Shown here: piece after piece, positions 27,242-34,110 of the stretch
Position numbering within the stretch: position 1 is the first letter of the stretch
Layout of the letters: each line of letters starts with the position of its first letter
Assembly (NCBI RefSeq): GCF_003347595.2
Contig: NZ_QCZK02000053.1
Location: 62,001-126,000, forward strand
Origin: Botryobacter ruber
GTDB taxonomy: Bacteria > Bacteroidota > Bacteroidia > Cytophagales > Hymenobacteraceae
Length of the DNA stretch: 64,000 bases
Reading direction: 5' to 3'
Program-made: the position numbers and the translations under genes
Notes under the pieces: generated by a model
What the model was told of the DNA's origin: nothing
The model's database searches: none
What the model saw: the letters and a program-made list of their open reading frames with translations, nothing else

Positions 27242-27933
27242 TGTAACGATTTAGCTATAAGATAAATTAGTTTTAATGTATGGTAATGAGGCTGCAGGAA
27301 TAGTAGGCTTTACACGACAAGCGCACAAGACAATCGATTGCACATTGCGTACAAAAAATATATTCTCCGGCGAACCTGCCTGCCAAAAATTCAAATCGAC
27401 AATACTTTCTATTCTTACCACTGTACTTACGCCTAAAAGAAATGCCAACAAATACTGGCCGATAAAGTTCAGTTAACTTATCTAAACCTGAAAAACGTTC
27501 TCTTAAAATTCAGGAATAAAAGTTACAAAAACAAAACAATCTAGTTGTTACAGCTCCTTAAAATAACAAATGTTAGCAAGTTTATAACATAAGGCACATA
27601 TCCGCAGAGGTTACAATCACACACAGATCCTAAAGCCGGCAGTTTTATTCCTGAACAAGTTGCTCCTCAACTGTTGATCCTACTAATTTATTAATAATAT
27701 TTGGAATGATTGCAAAAAAATAAGCAAAACCTGTTTTTTTAAATATAATACCTGCTTAATTTTGAGGCCTTTATAAAAGGAGACGCACTCCCAAACAGCT
27801 GGTGGTGATCTGCCATAGAACGATGGTCCGAATGCCTTTTTGCTGAAAATTAACTTGCTTAAATATATTTTTTTCTTAATTGGGGCATTCCGACGAACTA
27901 TTCTAAAGTAAGTCCGTAGTTGTAAGACTGTCG

Positions 27934-27951
27934 GCTTGTTCCGGAACAAGC
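27934..27951. promoter_or_regulatory. Perfect 18-bp palindrome, possible operator
   Basis: GCTTGTTCCGGAACAAGC has two-fold symmetry with no spacer and no mismatch. It sits 80 bp upstream of the candidate -7 element of the small gene at 28087. It could bind a dimeric regulator; none is identified. Confidence 0.4.
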
Positions 27952-28030
27952 GCTGGTTTAATAATTCTATAAAAATATAATGATAATTTTAAAATATTAA
28001 TATTAAATATTATCAATAAGAAAGTTTTGT

Positions 28031-28038
28031 TAGCTTTG
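28031..28038 (+). promoter_or_regulatory. Candidate -7 promoter element for the small gene at 28087
   Basis: TAGCTTTG, exact TAnnTTTG match, followed by CAGCAC, 48 bp upstream of the ATG, in a very AT-rich context. Confidence 0.5.
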
Positions 28039-28086
28039 CAGCACCCGAACTTACTGCTTTACTATTGATACTACTACCATCAAGCT

Positions 28087-28311
28087 ATGCAAACTCCAGA
28101 TAAAGTAACACGCCCGTTTTTACTTAAATTATTACTCCTTTTCGCGCTCCTCTTGTCAGGGGCTATGTTAAAAACTCCAGGATTTAAGGGAACTGCAGGA
28201 AACAAAACTACCAATAACTTACTACCTCCACACACACAGGAAGACAAAGATCAAGCTGACGACTATTACTCAAACCGGGTTAACCGGAATATTTCTTCGG
28301 TTGCTTTATAA
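28087..28311 (+). CDS. Small hypothetical protein with N-terminal hydrophobic segment
   Basis: 74 aa. Basic N-terminus and hydrophobic core (FLLKLLLLFALLLSGAML, about residues 11-28), then a polar Asn/Gln/Asp-rich tail. It looks like a secreted or membrane-anchored peptide. No family recognised. The main support for it being real is the well-placed promoter motif upstream; it could still be spurious. Confidence 0.5.
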   Translation: MQTPDKVTRPFLLKLLLLFALLLSGAMLKTPGFKGTAGNKTTNNLLPPHTQEDKDQADDYYSNRVNRNISSVAL

Positions 28312-28386
28312 GCCCTGTTTGAGTAGCAGCAGCACCATTGGCTTAGCTGGGCGCCTTGCTTAAGGCACGGACAAAATCTGTATATT

Positions 28387-28394
28387 TACCTTTG
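28387..28394 (+). promoter_or_regulatory. Candidate -7 promoter element for the enoyl-CoA hydratase gene
   Basis: TACCTTTG, exact TAnnTTTG match, 20 bp upstream of the ATG. Confidence 0.45.
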
Positions 28395-28414
28395 GTACTA
28401 AAAGCCCGCTAGCT

Positions 28415-29188
28415 ATGGAATTTATTCGCATAACCCCACAGGCGCACCCCTATGTCGCCTTAATCCAGCTTAACCGACCCAACGAATTAAATGCCTTAAA
28501 CCTGCAGCTCATGCGCGAGTTGCGGGATGCCTTGCAGCAGCTAGACCACGATACTGCTGTTAGGGTTATTGTAATCACCGGCAACGAACGCGCCTTTGCC
28601 GCCGGTGCCGACATCAGGCAAATGGCAGAAAAATCAGCAGTAGATATGCTGCAGGCCGACCAATTCTCGACCTGGGACCAGATCCGGAAAACAAAGAAAC
28701 CTGTTATTGCTGCCGTTTCCGGCTTTGCCTTGGGTGGAGGCTGCGAGTTGGCCATGACCTGCGACATGATTGTTGCCTCAGAAACGGCTGTGTTCGGTCA
28801 GCCTGAAATTAAGCTTGGGGTAATGCCGGGCGCTGGTGGTACCCAACGCCTTACCAGGGCCATCGGCAAAGCAAAAGCCATGGAAATGGTGTTAACAGGC
28901 AAATTCATATCTGCCCCGGAAGCCGAACGAATTGGGCTGATTAACCGTGTAGTGCCGGTTGAGTTGTACCTGGACGAAGCCTTTAAACTGGCCTCCGAAA
29001 TTACAAAAATGTCCCCGGTGGCAGTACAGTTAGCCAAAGAATCGGTCAACCAGGCTTTTGAGGCAACGCTGCATGAAGGGCTTTACTTTGAACGCAAGAA
29101 CTTCTACCTCTGCTTCGCCACAGAAGACCAGAAAGAAGGCATGCAGGCCTTTGTGGAAAAACGTGCCCCAAACTTCCAGGGAAAGTAG
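28415..29188 (+). CDS. Enoyl-CoA hydratase/isomerase (crotonase family)
   Basis: 257 aa crotonase-fold enzyme, most likely 2-enoyl-CoA hydratase of beta-oxidation. Oxyanion-hole segments FAAGADIRQM (about residue 65) and SGFALGGGCELAM (about 103). The two catalytic Glu positions are in GGCELAM and in FGQPEIKLGVMPGAGGTQRL. Those two Glu residues favour hydratase over isomerase. Stands apart from other fatty-acid genes. Confidence 0.9.
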   Translation: MEFIRITPQAHPYVALIQLNRPNELNALNLQLMRELRDALQQLDHDTAVRVIVITGNERAFAAGADIRQMAEKSAVDMLQADQFSTWDQIRKTKKPVIAAVSGFALGGGCELAMTCDMIVASETAVFGQPEIKLGVMPGAGGTQRLTRAIGKAKAMEMVLTGKFISAPEAERIGLINRVVPVELYLDEAFKLASEITKMSPVAVQLAKESVNQAFEATLHEGLYFERKNFYLCFATEDQKEGMQAFVEKRAPNFQGK

Positions 29189-29304
29189 TACTCCTTACTC
29201 GATAAGCCACCTTCCGCCCCGGCTACACTTGCACCTTCTTCTTCTTTGCCGTATCTTTACAGGAATATTTATCAAGTAAGAATTTTTCTTAACTGAGCAG
29301 GTAA

Positions 29305-29769
29305 ATGCAGTTTGCAGACAGGCAGGAACTTCGGAAACGACTAAGCGAAGCGGGCTTAAAAGCTACGCACCAGCGTATTGTGGTGTACGAAGCGCTGATG
29401 GCACTGCACGGGCAGCATCCTGTGGCAGAAGAGGTGTACCGGCACCTGCAGCCGGCGAACCCGAGTATTTCGCTGGGTACGGTGTACAAAACACTCGATA
29501 CCTTTGTAGAAACCGGTTTTATCCGGCGGGTGCTCTCGGAAGAGGGCGGCAAACGCTACGATGTTAACACCATTGCCCATAACCACATTTACTGCAGCAA
29601 CACCAAAGAAATTCTTGATTTTGAAGACGATGAACTGTCGCAGCTGCTGACCGATTTTTTCAGACGCCGACACCTGGAAAACTTTGATATCCAAACAATT
29701 ACCGTGCATCTAACGGGAAAGAAGAAAGCTCCCGGACAACAAATACGCATTACCCAAGTATCAAAATAG
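29305..29769 (+). CDS. Fur-family transcriptional regulator (possibly PerR-like)
   Basis: 154 aa metal-responsive repressor. Winged-helix DNA-binding half (about residues 1-85: LSEAGLKATHQRIVVYEAL ... VAEEVYRHLQ ... SLGTVYKTLDTFVETG). The metal/dimer half has HNHIYCSNTKEIL and ends with TITVHLTG. Only one Cys is present in the region where Fur/PerR normally have CxxC, so the structural zinc site appears absent. The peroxiredoxin gene starts 26 bp downstream, which suggests peroxide rather than iron control; this is inference. Confidence 0.88.
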   Translation: MQFADRQELRKRLSEAGLKATHQRIVVYEALMALHGQHPVAEEVYRHLQPANPSISLGTVYKTLDTFVETGFIRRVLSEEGGKRYDVNTIAHNHIYCSNTKEILDFEDDELSQLLTDFFRRRHLENFDIQTITVHLTGKKKAPGQQIRITQVSK

Positions 29770-29794
29770 ATTATTAACTTAAAAACTATTGAAA

Positions 29795-30433
29795 ATGGCA
29801 GTATTAGTAGGTAAAAAAGCGCCTTCCTTTAAAGCGACAGCCGTGGTGAACGGCGAAGAGTTCGAAGAAAATTTCTCGTTGGAGCAATACCTGGGCAAAA
29901 AACATGTCCTGTTCTATTTCTACCCAATGGACTTCACGTTTGTGTGCCCTACCGAAATCCTGGCCTTCCAGGACAGAATCGCTGATTTTGAGCGCAAGGG
30001 TGTGGCCGTGGTAGGATGCTCTACCGATACCCACGTTACCCACTTCGCGTGGCTCAACACGCCACAGGAGCAGGGTGGTATACAGGGCGTTACCTATCCG
30101 CTTGTGGCCGATGCCTCTAAAACCATTGCACAGAACTACGATGTGCTGGCCGGGCATTACGAGTACAACGAAGAAGGCGAAGTTACGTTTGTGGGCGAGC
30201 CTGTGGCTTACCGTGGCCTGTTCCTGATCGACAAAGAAGGTATTGTACGCCACCAGGTGGTAAACGACCTGCCACTTGGCCGCAGCATCGACGAGGCGCT
30301 CCGCATGGTAGATGCCCTGCAGTACTTCGAAGAAAAAGGCGAAGTTTGCCCGGCCAACTGGGAAGAAGGCAAAGAAGCCATGCAGGCTACCAAAGAAGGT
30401 GTTTCCAACTACCTGGCAAAAAGAGCACACTAA
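29795..30433 (+). CDS. 2-Cys peroxiredoxin (AhpC/Prx1 type)
   Basis: Thiol peroxidase reducing H2O2 and organic peroxides in the cytoplasm. 212 aa from ATG 29795 (a TTG two codons earlier is in frame but less likely). The peroxidatic Cys is in DFTFVCPTEILAF (about residue 50) and the resolving Cys in GEVCPANW (about 172), so it is a typical 2-Cys enzyme. Immediately downstream of the Fur-family gene and probably co-transcribed with it. A strong terminator follows. Confidence 0.95.
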   Translation: MAVLVGKKAPSFKATAVVNGEEFEENFSLEQYLGKKHVLFYFYPMDFTFVCPTEILAFQDRIADFERKGVAVVGCSTDTHVTHFAWLNTPQEQGGIQGVTYPLVADASKTIAQNYDVLAGHYEYNEEGEVTFVGEPVAYRGLFLIDKEGIVRHQVVNDLPLGRSIDEALRMVDALQYFEEKGEVCPANWEEGKEAMQATKEGVSNYLAKRAH

Positions 30434-30457
30434 GCACTCCCTACACAGGTTTTGCAC

Positions 30458-30493
30458 AAAAGAGGCTGTCCGAAAAAGGGCAGCCTCTTTTTT
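30458..30493 (+). terminator. Terminator of the Fur-peroxiredoxin unit
   Basis: AAAAGAGGCTG (30458-30468) pairs with CAGCCTCTTTT (30481-30491), followed by further T residues. 25 bp after the stop. Confidence 0.9.
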
Positions 30494-30513
30494 ATTTCTG
30501 ACCCTGCTGATGA

Positions 30514-30579
30514 GGAGCAGAGGCAATGGTGGCAGGTGCAGTAACATTCTGCTGCACCTGCCACCATTGCCTCTGCTCC
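30514..30579. repeat. Inverted pair of REP-like units forming a perfect 28-bp stem
   Basis: The reverse unit 30514-30541 and the forward unit 30552-30579 (within the 31-nt unit 30549-30579) are exact reverse complements over 28 nt, separated by 10 nt. Both carry the variant CCACCATTGCCTC in place of CCACCACAGCCTC, showing the two arms changed together. Located between the peroxiredoxin terminator and a convergent gene. Confidence 0.88.
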
Positions 30580-30621
30580 TGCAAGACTGCAGTATTGCCT
30601 GCATTGCAGTAGCAGCATCGG

Positions 30622-31494
30622 CTACAACTTCTTTTTCTCCCCCTTCTTCAGCTTGGTTATTTTAAAAATCACGCCTTCTTCGTTGCAAACCATCATGTCG
30701 GTGCTGTTTAGGAAAACAATTCCCTCCGATTTGCCCAGGCCTGGTATTTTAAGGCAGTTTACTTCTCCATTCGTAAAGTTATTCCTGCCATTCAGCTGCA
30801 GCAGGTATATTTCTTCATACCCCAGCAACGCCACTGTTTTTCCATCGGTGCTTATGTCGGCCGACGAGATCTTGGAATTGATTTGCAGGCTGTCGATGAG
30901 CTTTGCTTCGTGCTTACCAGGCAGGTCGGGCAGGCGGTATACCCGCACATAATCCTGGCACGTGCTGTTTTTGTTGAATAAATAAAGCTGCCCGTTGTGC
31001 CAGAAAAAGGCTTCGCAGTCGAACAGCTCACTGCCTTCTGCCGCCGGAAACTTCTTTTGATCTGAAAAGGTGAAGTGAATGACCTGGTGCGCCGCTTTGG
31101 GGTCGCTCTCACGCACTTTCACAATCCGCAGGTTCTGCCGGTCGCCCCCATTGTTGCCAAAGTCGCCAATGTAGAGGTTTCCCTTGTTGTCGTGCGCCAG
31201 GTCTTCCCAATCGTCGTTCTTCAGATCTTTCAACTCCAGCTTTGCCAGCAATTTCCCTTCTGGTGTTATTTTGGATAACTCTGCCCCCGTTGCGCTATCG
31301 CCATGCGTCCAGAGGTTGCCGTCGCTGGTAATCTCCAGCCCGGAGCTTTCGTTTATTTCATCGTGCATCTCCTGCCCCTGTTCCAGCACATACACCCCGA
31401 TTAACTCCTTGCATTTCGCCGGACATTCATTCACCTGGCTATAACCGGTAGCCAGTAAAAGTGAAAATAAAAATGTACTTATTAACCTTCCCAT
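30622..31494 (-). CDS. Secreted beta-propeller-like hypothetical protein
   Basis: 290 aa. Signal peptide (MGRLISTFLFSLLLATGYSQ), then repeated short beta units with Asp/Gly turns (SGLEITSDGNLWTHGDS, EDLAHDNKGNLYIGDFGNN, ADISTDGKTVALLGYEE). The pattern suggests a propeller of the SdiA-regulated/esterase-like type. No catalytic residues can be named. The C-terminus is Lys-rich (KKGEKKKL). It stands alone at the edge of the AT-rich island. Confidence 0.65.
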   Translation of the reverse strand: MGRLISTFLFSLLLATGYSQVNECPAKCKELIGVYVLEQGQEMHDEINESSGLEITSDGNLWTHGDSATGAELSKITPEGKLLAKLELKDLKNDDWEDLAHDNKGNLYIGDFGNNGGDRQNLRIVKVRESDPKAAHQVIHFTFSDQKKFPAAEGSELFDCEAFFWHNGQLYLFNKNSTCQDYVRVYRLPDLPGKHEAKLIDSLQINSKISSADISTDGKTVALLGYEEIYLLQLNGRNNFTNGEVNCLKIPGLGKSEGIVFLNSTDMMVCNEEGVIFKITKLKKGEKKKL

Positions 31495-31606
31495 AAATCA
31501 TCCCTCCATTTTTTTATAATTTCACAGGGTATTCTTTACGGTCTGAACGTAAGGAAGTTAGTAGCTGAGGCTACAGAATTTTCAGAAGAGGAGGTGGCGT
31601 TTGTTT

Positions 31607-31925
31607 TTATTTTAGGTCAAGAAGGTCAATTAATCCCCGGTTGACCTCTTGTATCTCAAAATCAGTTAGTTGCCCTAACTTCCCGATCACCAGTTCTTTG
31701 TCAATAGTCGTAATTTTGCTAAACGGATCAGGGAAGTCTTTTTGATTCCATTTTCTTTGGATGGCTCAAGTCTGACGTCAAATTTTTCTGCCACTTTAGC
31801 TGAGTAGTAATAAACGAAACAGTTATATCCTCATCAGAACCAAACAATACTAACGCAGGTCTGTTTTTTGTTCCTGTTAAATTTGTAAAAGGAAAAGGAA
31901 TTAGAACAAAGTCTTCCTTTTTCAT
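31607..31925 (-). pseudogene. PemK/MazF-type toxin gene with two single-base frameshifts
   Basis: The first 65 codons encode a PemK/MazF-like opening (KKEDFVLIPFPFTNLTGTKNRPALVL ... SFITTQLKWQK, here split by positions) and then run into a premature stop near 31728. Adding one base in the A-run around 31783-31787 restores DVRLEPSKENGIKKTSLIRL. Adding one near 31719-31721 restores SKITTIDKELVIGKLGQL and on to a stop at 31607-31609. The repaired product would be about 106 aa, the normal toxin length. Both lesions are single-base deletions, so the toxin is decayed unless the assembly is wrong. It overlaps the antitoxin gene by 4 nt. Confidence 0.8.
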
Positions 31926-32152
31926 TTGTAGCGCTCTTTCAGGTCCGATGCGGAATAGAGGTCTTCTTCATCCTCCAGGAACTTGAAAGATGTTGAATCC
32001 GCTGCTACCTGCTTAATTCCTTCTACTAAATTTCTATCCTCTAGCTTGTTCAAGAGGAATTCTGCAAAATCTGACACTTCTTTTAATTTTTGGTCAGGAA
32101 GCCTGGAGAGCCGATCTATCGTCTTTTGTATTAATATTTCTCTTGTCATCAC
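31922..32152 (-). CDS. Antitoxin-like protein paired with the PemK/MazF-type toxin
   Basis: 76 aa, helical and acidic (REILIQKTIDRLSRLPDQKL, VSDFAEFLLNKLED, then a C-terminal tail with FLEDEEDLYSASDLKERYK). This is the DUF2281-like antitoxin style in which the disordered tail would occupy the toxin. The stop overlaps the toxin start (ATGA), as in a translationally coupled antitoxin-toxin operon. It appears intact although the toxin is not. Confidence 0.68.
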   Translation of the reverse strand: MMTREILIQKTIDRLSRLPDQKLKEVSDFAEFLLNKLEDRNLVEGIKQVAADSTSFKFLEDEEDLYSASDLKERYK

Positions 32153-32228
32153 ATCAGCCTTTTTTCTAGTTAACGCATTTTTAAATCCATTTGTGCTGTC
32201 TAACCCTTTTTAGCTGTTGTGTGCTGTT

Positions 32229-33176
32229 TTATTCTTTTAGTCCTACCTGATTGTATCTTTCTTCAAGCACCTCTCTGTAAGCGATCTTCATATTATCAGA
32301 TAAAAATGAACGGTCTATCCAGCTTAGCGCTTCAGATTTATTCTTTACCATTCGGTTAAAAACCCTCTGTATTTGCTTATCCGTAAGCCCCAGCCCTGTA
32401 CCTAACTGCTCAAAGTGTTCTCGCTTCAACTTTTTTTTCTTACCTACTAAGCTGAGTGCCAGCTCTTCATCATCTTCAGGATTTACGATAGAAACATTCA
32501 GTAGATCATATGCAGGCGCTAATACCCAACCGGAAGGGCTTTCAATCATGGAGAAATTCTTCAGGTGCATATCATTATTTCCAGTAAGAAAGGAGAAAAG
32601 TGCCAATTCAAAATAGAAGATCTTATCCAGTAGCGTATTGCTAGAATAGCTTTCAAGTGCTTTTCCAATTCTTTCCATGGAGCTTTTATATTTATCGAAT
32701 GCCTCCGTGATCTGGAACATATCGAGCATATGGATCTTTTCTCCAGTTTCTGTCCGGTCTATACGTCTGGTTATATAGGAGAGTTCTCCCGAGGCCAGCC
32801 GGATCAAAGAAGAGGGTACAACCCGAATTCCGAAGCTTTCAGCTATTCGCATAGTTACGTGTTCATTTCCAGGCATTTCAGGAAACTGATCAGATGGAGG
32901 TTTAAAAATAAAATTACCTCCTAATGCACCAACTACAGTTAAACGAGCATCCGATTTTTCTTTGGTTTCTTTTACCAATGACATAGACAATTTCGCCTGA
33001 ACACCTGGTACCGCAACACTGCGTTCCACCACATTTTTCGCAAGCTCATCCATTTGGTCTAGCGAATATTCTATTAGTGGAGGTGTTGGAGTTCCAAAGA
33101 ACTCTAAAGAACATTTTTTATGAAAGTCATGTCCTGCTTCTACAGGCTCATAGCAATACAAGCACCTATTCTCCAT
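32229..33176 (-). CDS. HipT-like serine/threonine kinase toxin (HipA C-terminal part)
   Basis: 315 aa HipA-type kinase lacking the usual N-terminal subdomain, which is encoded by the gene before it. Opens with a small Cys/His cluster (CLYC...H..HKKC). Then the loop that carries autophosphorylation sites in this family, ERSVAVPGVQAKLS, the ATP-lysine region FIFKPP, the catalytic loop TGNNDMHLKNFS and metal-binding PAYDLLN. In the HipBST systems I know the Gly-loop has Ser residues where this one reads Ala and Pro, so its own phosphorylation control may differ. It overlaps the small subunit gene by 11 nt. Presumed target: a tRNA synthetase, by analogy only. Confidence 0.85.
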   Translation of the reverse strand: MENRCLYCYEPVEAGHDFHKKCSLEFFGTPTPPLIEYSLDQMDELAKNVVERSVAVPGVQAKLSMSLVKETKEKSDARLTVVGALGGNFIFKPPSDQFPEMPGNEHVTMRIAESFGIRVVPSSLIRLASGELSYITRRIDRTETGEKIHMLDMFQITEAFDKYKSSMERIGKALESYSSNTLLDKIFYFELALFSFLTGNNDMHLKNFSMIESPSGWVLAPAYDLLNVSIVNPEDDEELALSLVGKKKKLKREHFEQLGTGLGLTDKQIQRVFNRMVKNKSEALSWIDRSFLSDNMKIAYREVLEERYNQVGLKE

Positions 33177-33501
33177 CTACTTCTTGTATTGGTTCAACAC
33201 TTACAGCACCGATACAATTCTGACAACATGCCAGCAATAATCCCATTCGATCATTCCGATTTATTTTCCAACTTTCGGAAGCGATGTTCAATAACCACCC
33301 TTCAGGAATCAATCCTTCAAAAAATGGAAAAAGTCGTTTATCGGTATAGGGCTTATCTGTTACTGGCATTGTGAATGTAATAAAATCATTTGGATGCTCT
33401 TTCACATATTGCGCATTATACTGAAAAACATATTCACCTTCATTTGTCTCCGTAACGATGCCAGCCAAATGTTCTTTATAATACACCTTTCCGCGTCTCA
33501 T
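33166..33501 (-). CDS. HipS-like protein (HipA N-terminal subdomain)
   Basis: 111 aa, equivalent to the N-subdomain 1 of HipA encoded separately: GKVYYKEHLAGIVTETNEGEY, then ITFTMPVT, LFPFFEGLIPEGWLL, RMGLLLACCQNCIGAVSV. In HipBST systems this small protein, not HipB, acts as the antitoxin. Overlaps hipB by 4 nt (ATGA) and the kinase gene by 11 nt, giving strict coupling. Confidence 0.83.
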   Translation of the reverse strand: MRRGKVYYKEHLAGIVTETNEGEYVFQYNAQYVKEHPNDFITFTMPVTDKPYTDKRLFPFFEGLIPEGWLLNIASESWKINRNDRMGLLLACCQNCIGAVSVEPIQEVDGE

Positions 33502-33707
33502 TCACTCAAATCTTTCCTATTCACAGGAGCTAATTCATGCCCAAACATGCGGAGAACCAGGTTTACTTTATCCATATTCAGATTCGTTTTACCTTGTTCA
33601 ATTTTACGTATCACTGTTAATGCAACTCCTGCACGTTCAGCAAATTCTTCTTGAGTAAGATTAACTCCTTTTCTACGTTCTTTAACAAACTCTGCTAATT
33701 GTTTCAT
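33498..33707 (-). CDS. HipB-like XRE-family DNA-binding protein
   Basis: 69 aa, a single helix-turn-helix of the Cro/C1 type (about residues 8-62: VKERRKGVNLTQEEFAERAG, ALTVIRKIEQGKTNLNMDKV). First gene of the three-gene unit. Its start codon lies inside the first of four operator-like palindromes, fitting autorepression. Confidence 0.88.
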   Translation of the reverse strand: MKQLAEFVKERRKGVNLTQEEFAERAGVALTVIRKIEQGKTNLNMDKVNLVLRMFGHELAPVNRKDLSE

Positions 33708-33847
33708 TATATGCTTTAGAATATAACAATGTACGAAATTAATATATTATATTCAATTACATATAATAAACTTTAAGAACAGATAATTATATGTTTTAGC
33801 ATACACTCAAAAGATAATGCCTATATTATATTTTATAACATATAATA
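33707..33847. promoter_or_regulatory. Array of four N8-spaced palindromes, candidate HipB operators
   Basis: Sites: 33707-33726 (TTATAT-N8-ATATAA, overlapping the hipB start codon), 33745-33768 (TATTATAT-N8-ATATAATA), 33787-33806 (TTATAT-N8-ATACAC, imperfect) and 33824-33847 (TATTATAT-N8-ATATAATA). The centres are 40, 40 and 39 bp apart, close to but not exactly four helical turns. The promoter must lie within the array. E. coli HipB also uses palindromes with an 8-nt spacer and four operators, so the geometry matches the family. Confidence 0.75.
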
Positions 33848-34110
33848 CAGGCGTTAAATGGACTGTGACTGAATTTAAATTCTAACTTTACAACCTCACT
33901 ATTAAATGTTTTTCAAATTTTTATCAATGATTCTGTTAACGTTAGCAGGCAATATAAAAGAACTTTTCTTGGAGGAGTATGGTACGCAACGTTTCGCAGC
34001 TACCTAAAGGTGGCGATTTAAAAGCACTTCACTGTCAAACAAAGCACAGCCTTTGATAGAAACACAAGCCTTCACCTAACCACTTCACTGCCGCTTTCTG
34101 TTAGTTGCTG
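33848..34110. other. Intergenic region with a possible attC-like recombination site
   Basis: The part from 33981 to the stop at 34111 has features of an integron attC on the minus strand. It starts GGCTTATAACAGCAACTAAC across the stop codon and ends GAAACGTTGCGTACC; the inner parts GCAACTAAC...AAAG and GCAGCTACC...AAAG (reverse complement of the far end) are imperfect mirror images. CACTTCACTG occurs twice (34025, 34081). Nothing coding is seen in 33848-33980. Confidence 0.4.

Larger units (their letters stand above)
27242..28086. other. 845-bp AT-rich intergenic region
   Basis: Between the divergent fbp gene and a small gene. Only unconvincing open frames (for example the minus-strand frame 27683-27949, with no family features). 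It contains a perfect 18-bp palindrome at 27934-27951 and, just before it, a loose inverted repeat (GGTCCGAATGCC near 27825 against GGCATTCCGACG near 27884). The last 60 bp are very AT-rich and lead into a good -7 motif. Confidence 0.5.

Noticed and set aside
27683-27949. Minus-strand frame of 88 codons in the fbp upstream gap
   Set aside because: Rich in Lys/Phe/Tyr from AT-rich sequence, no domain, no promoter, and it runs into the 18-bp palindrome.
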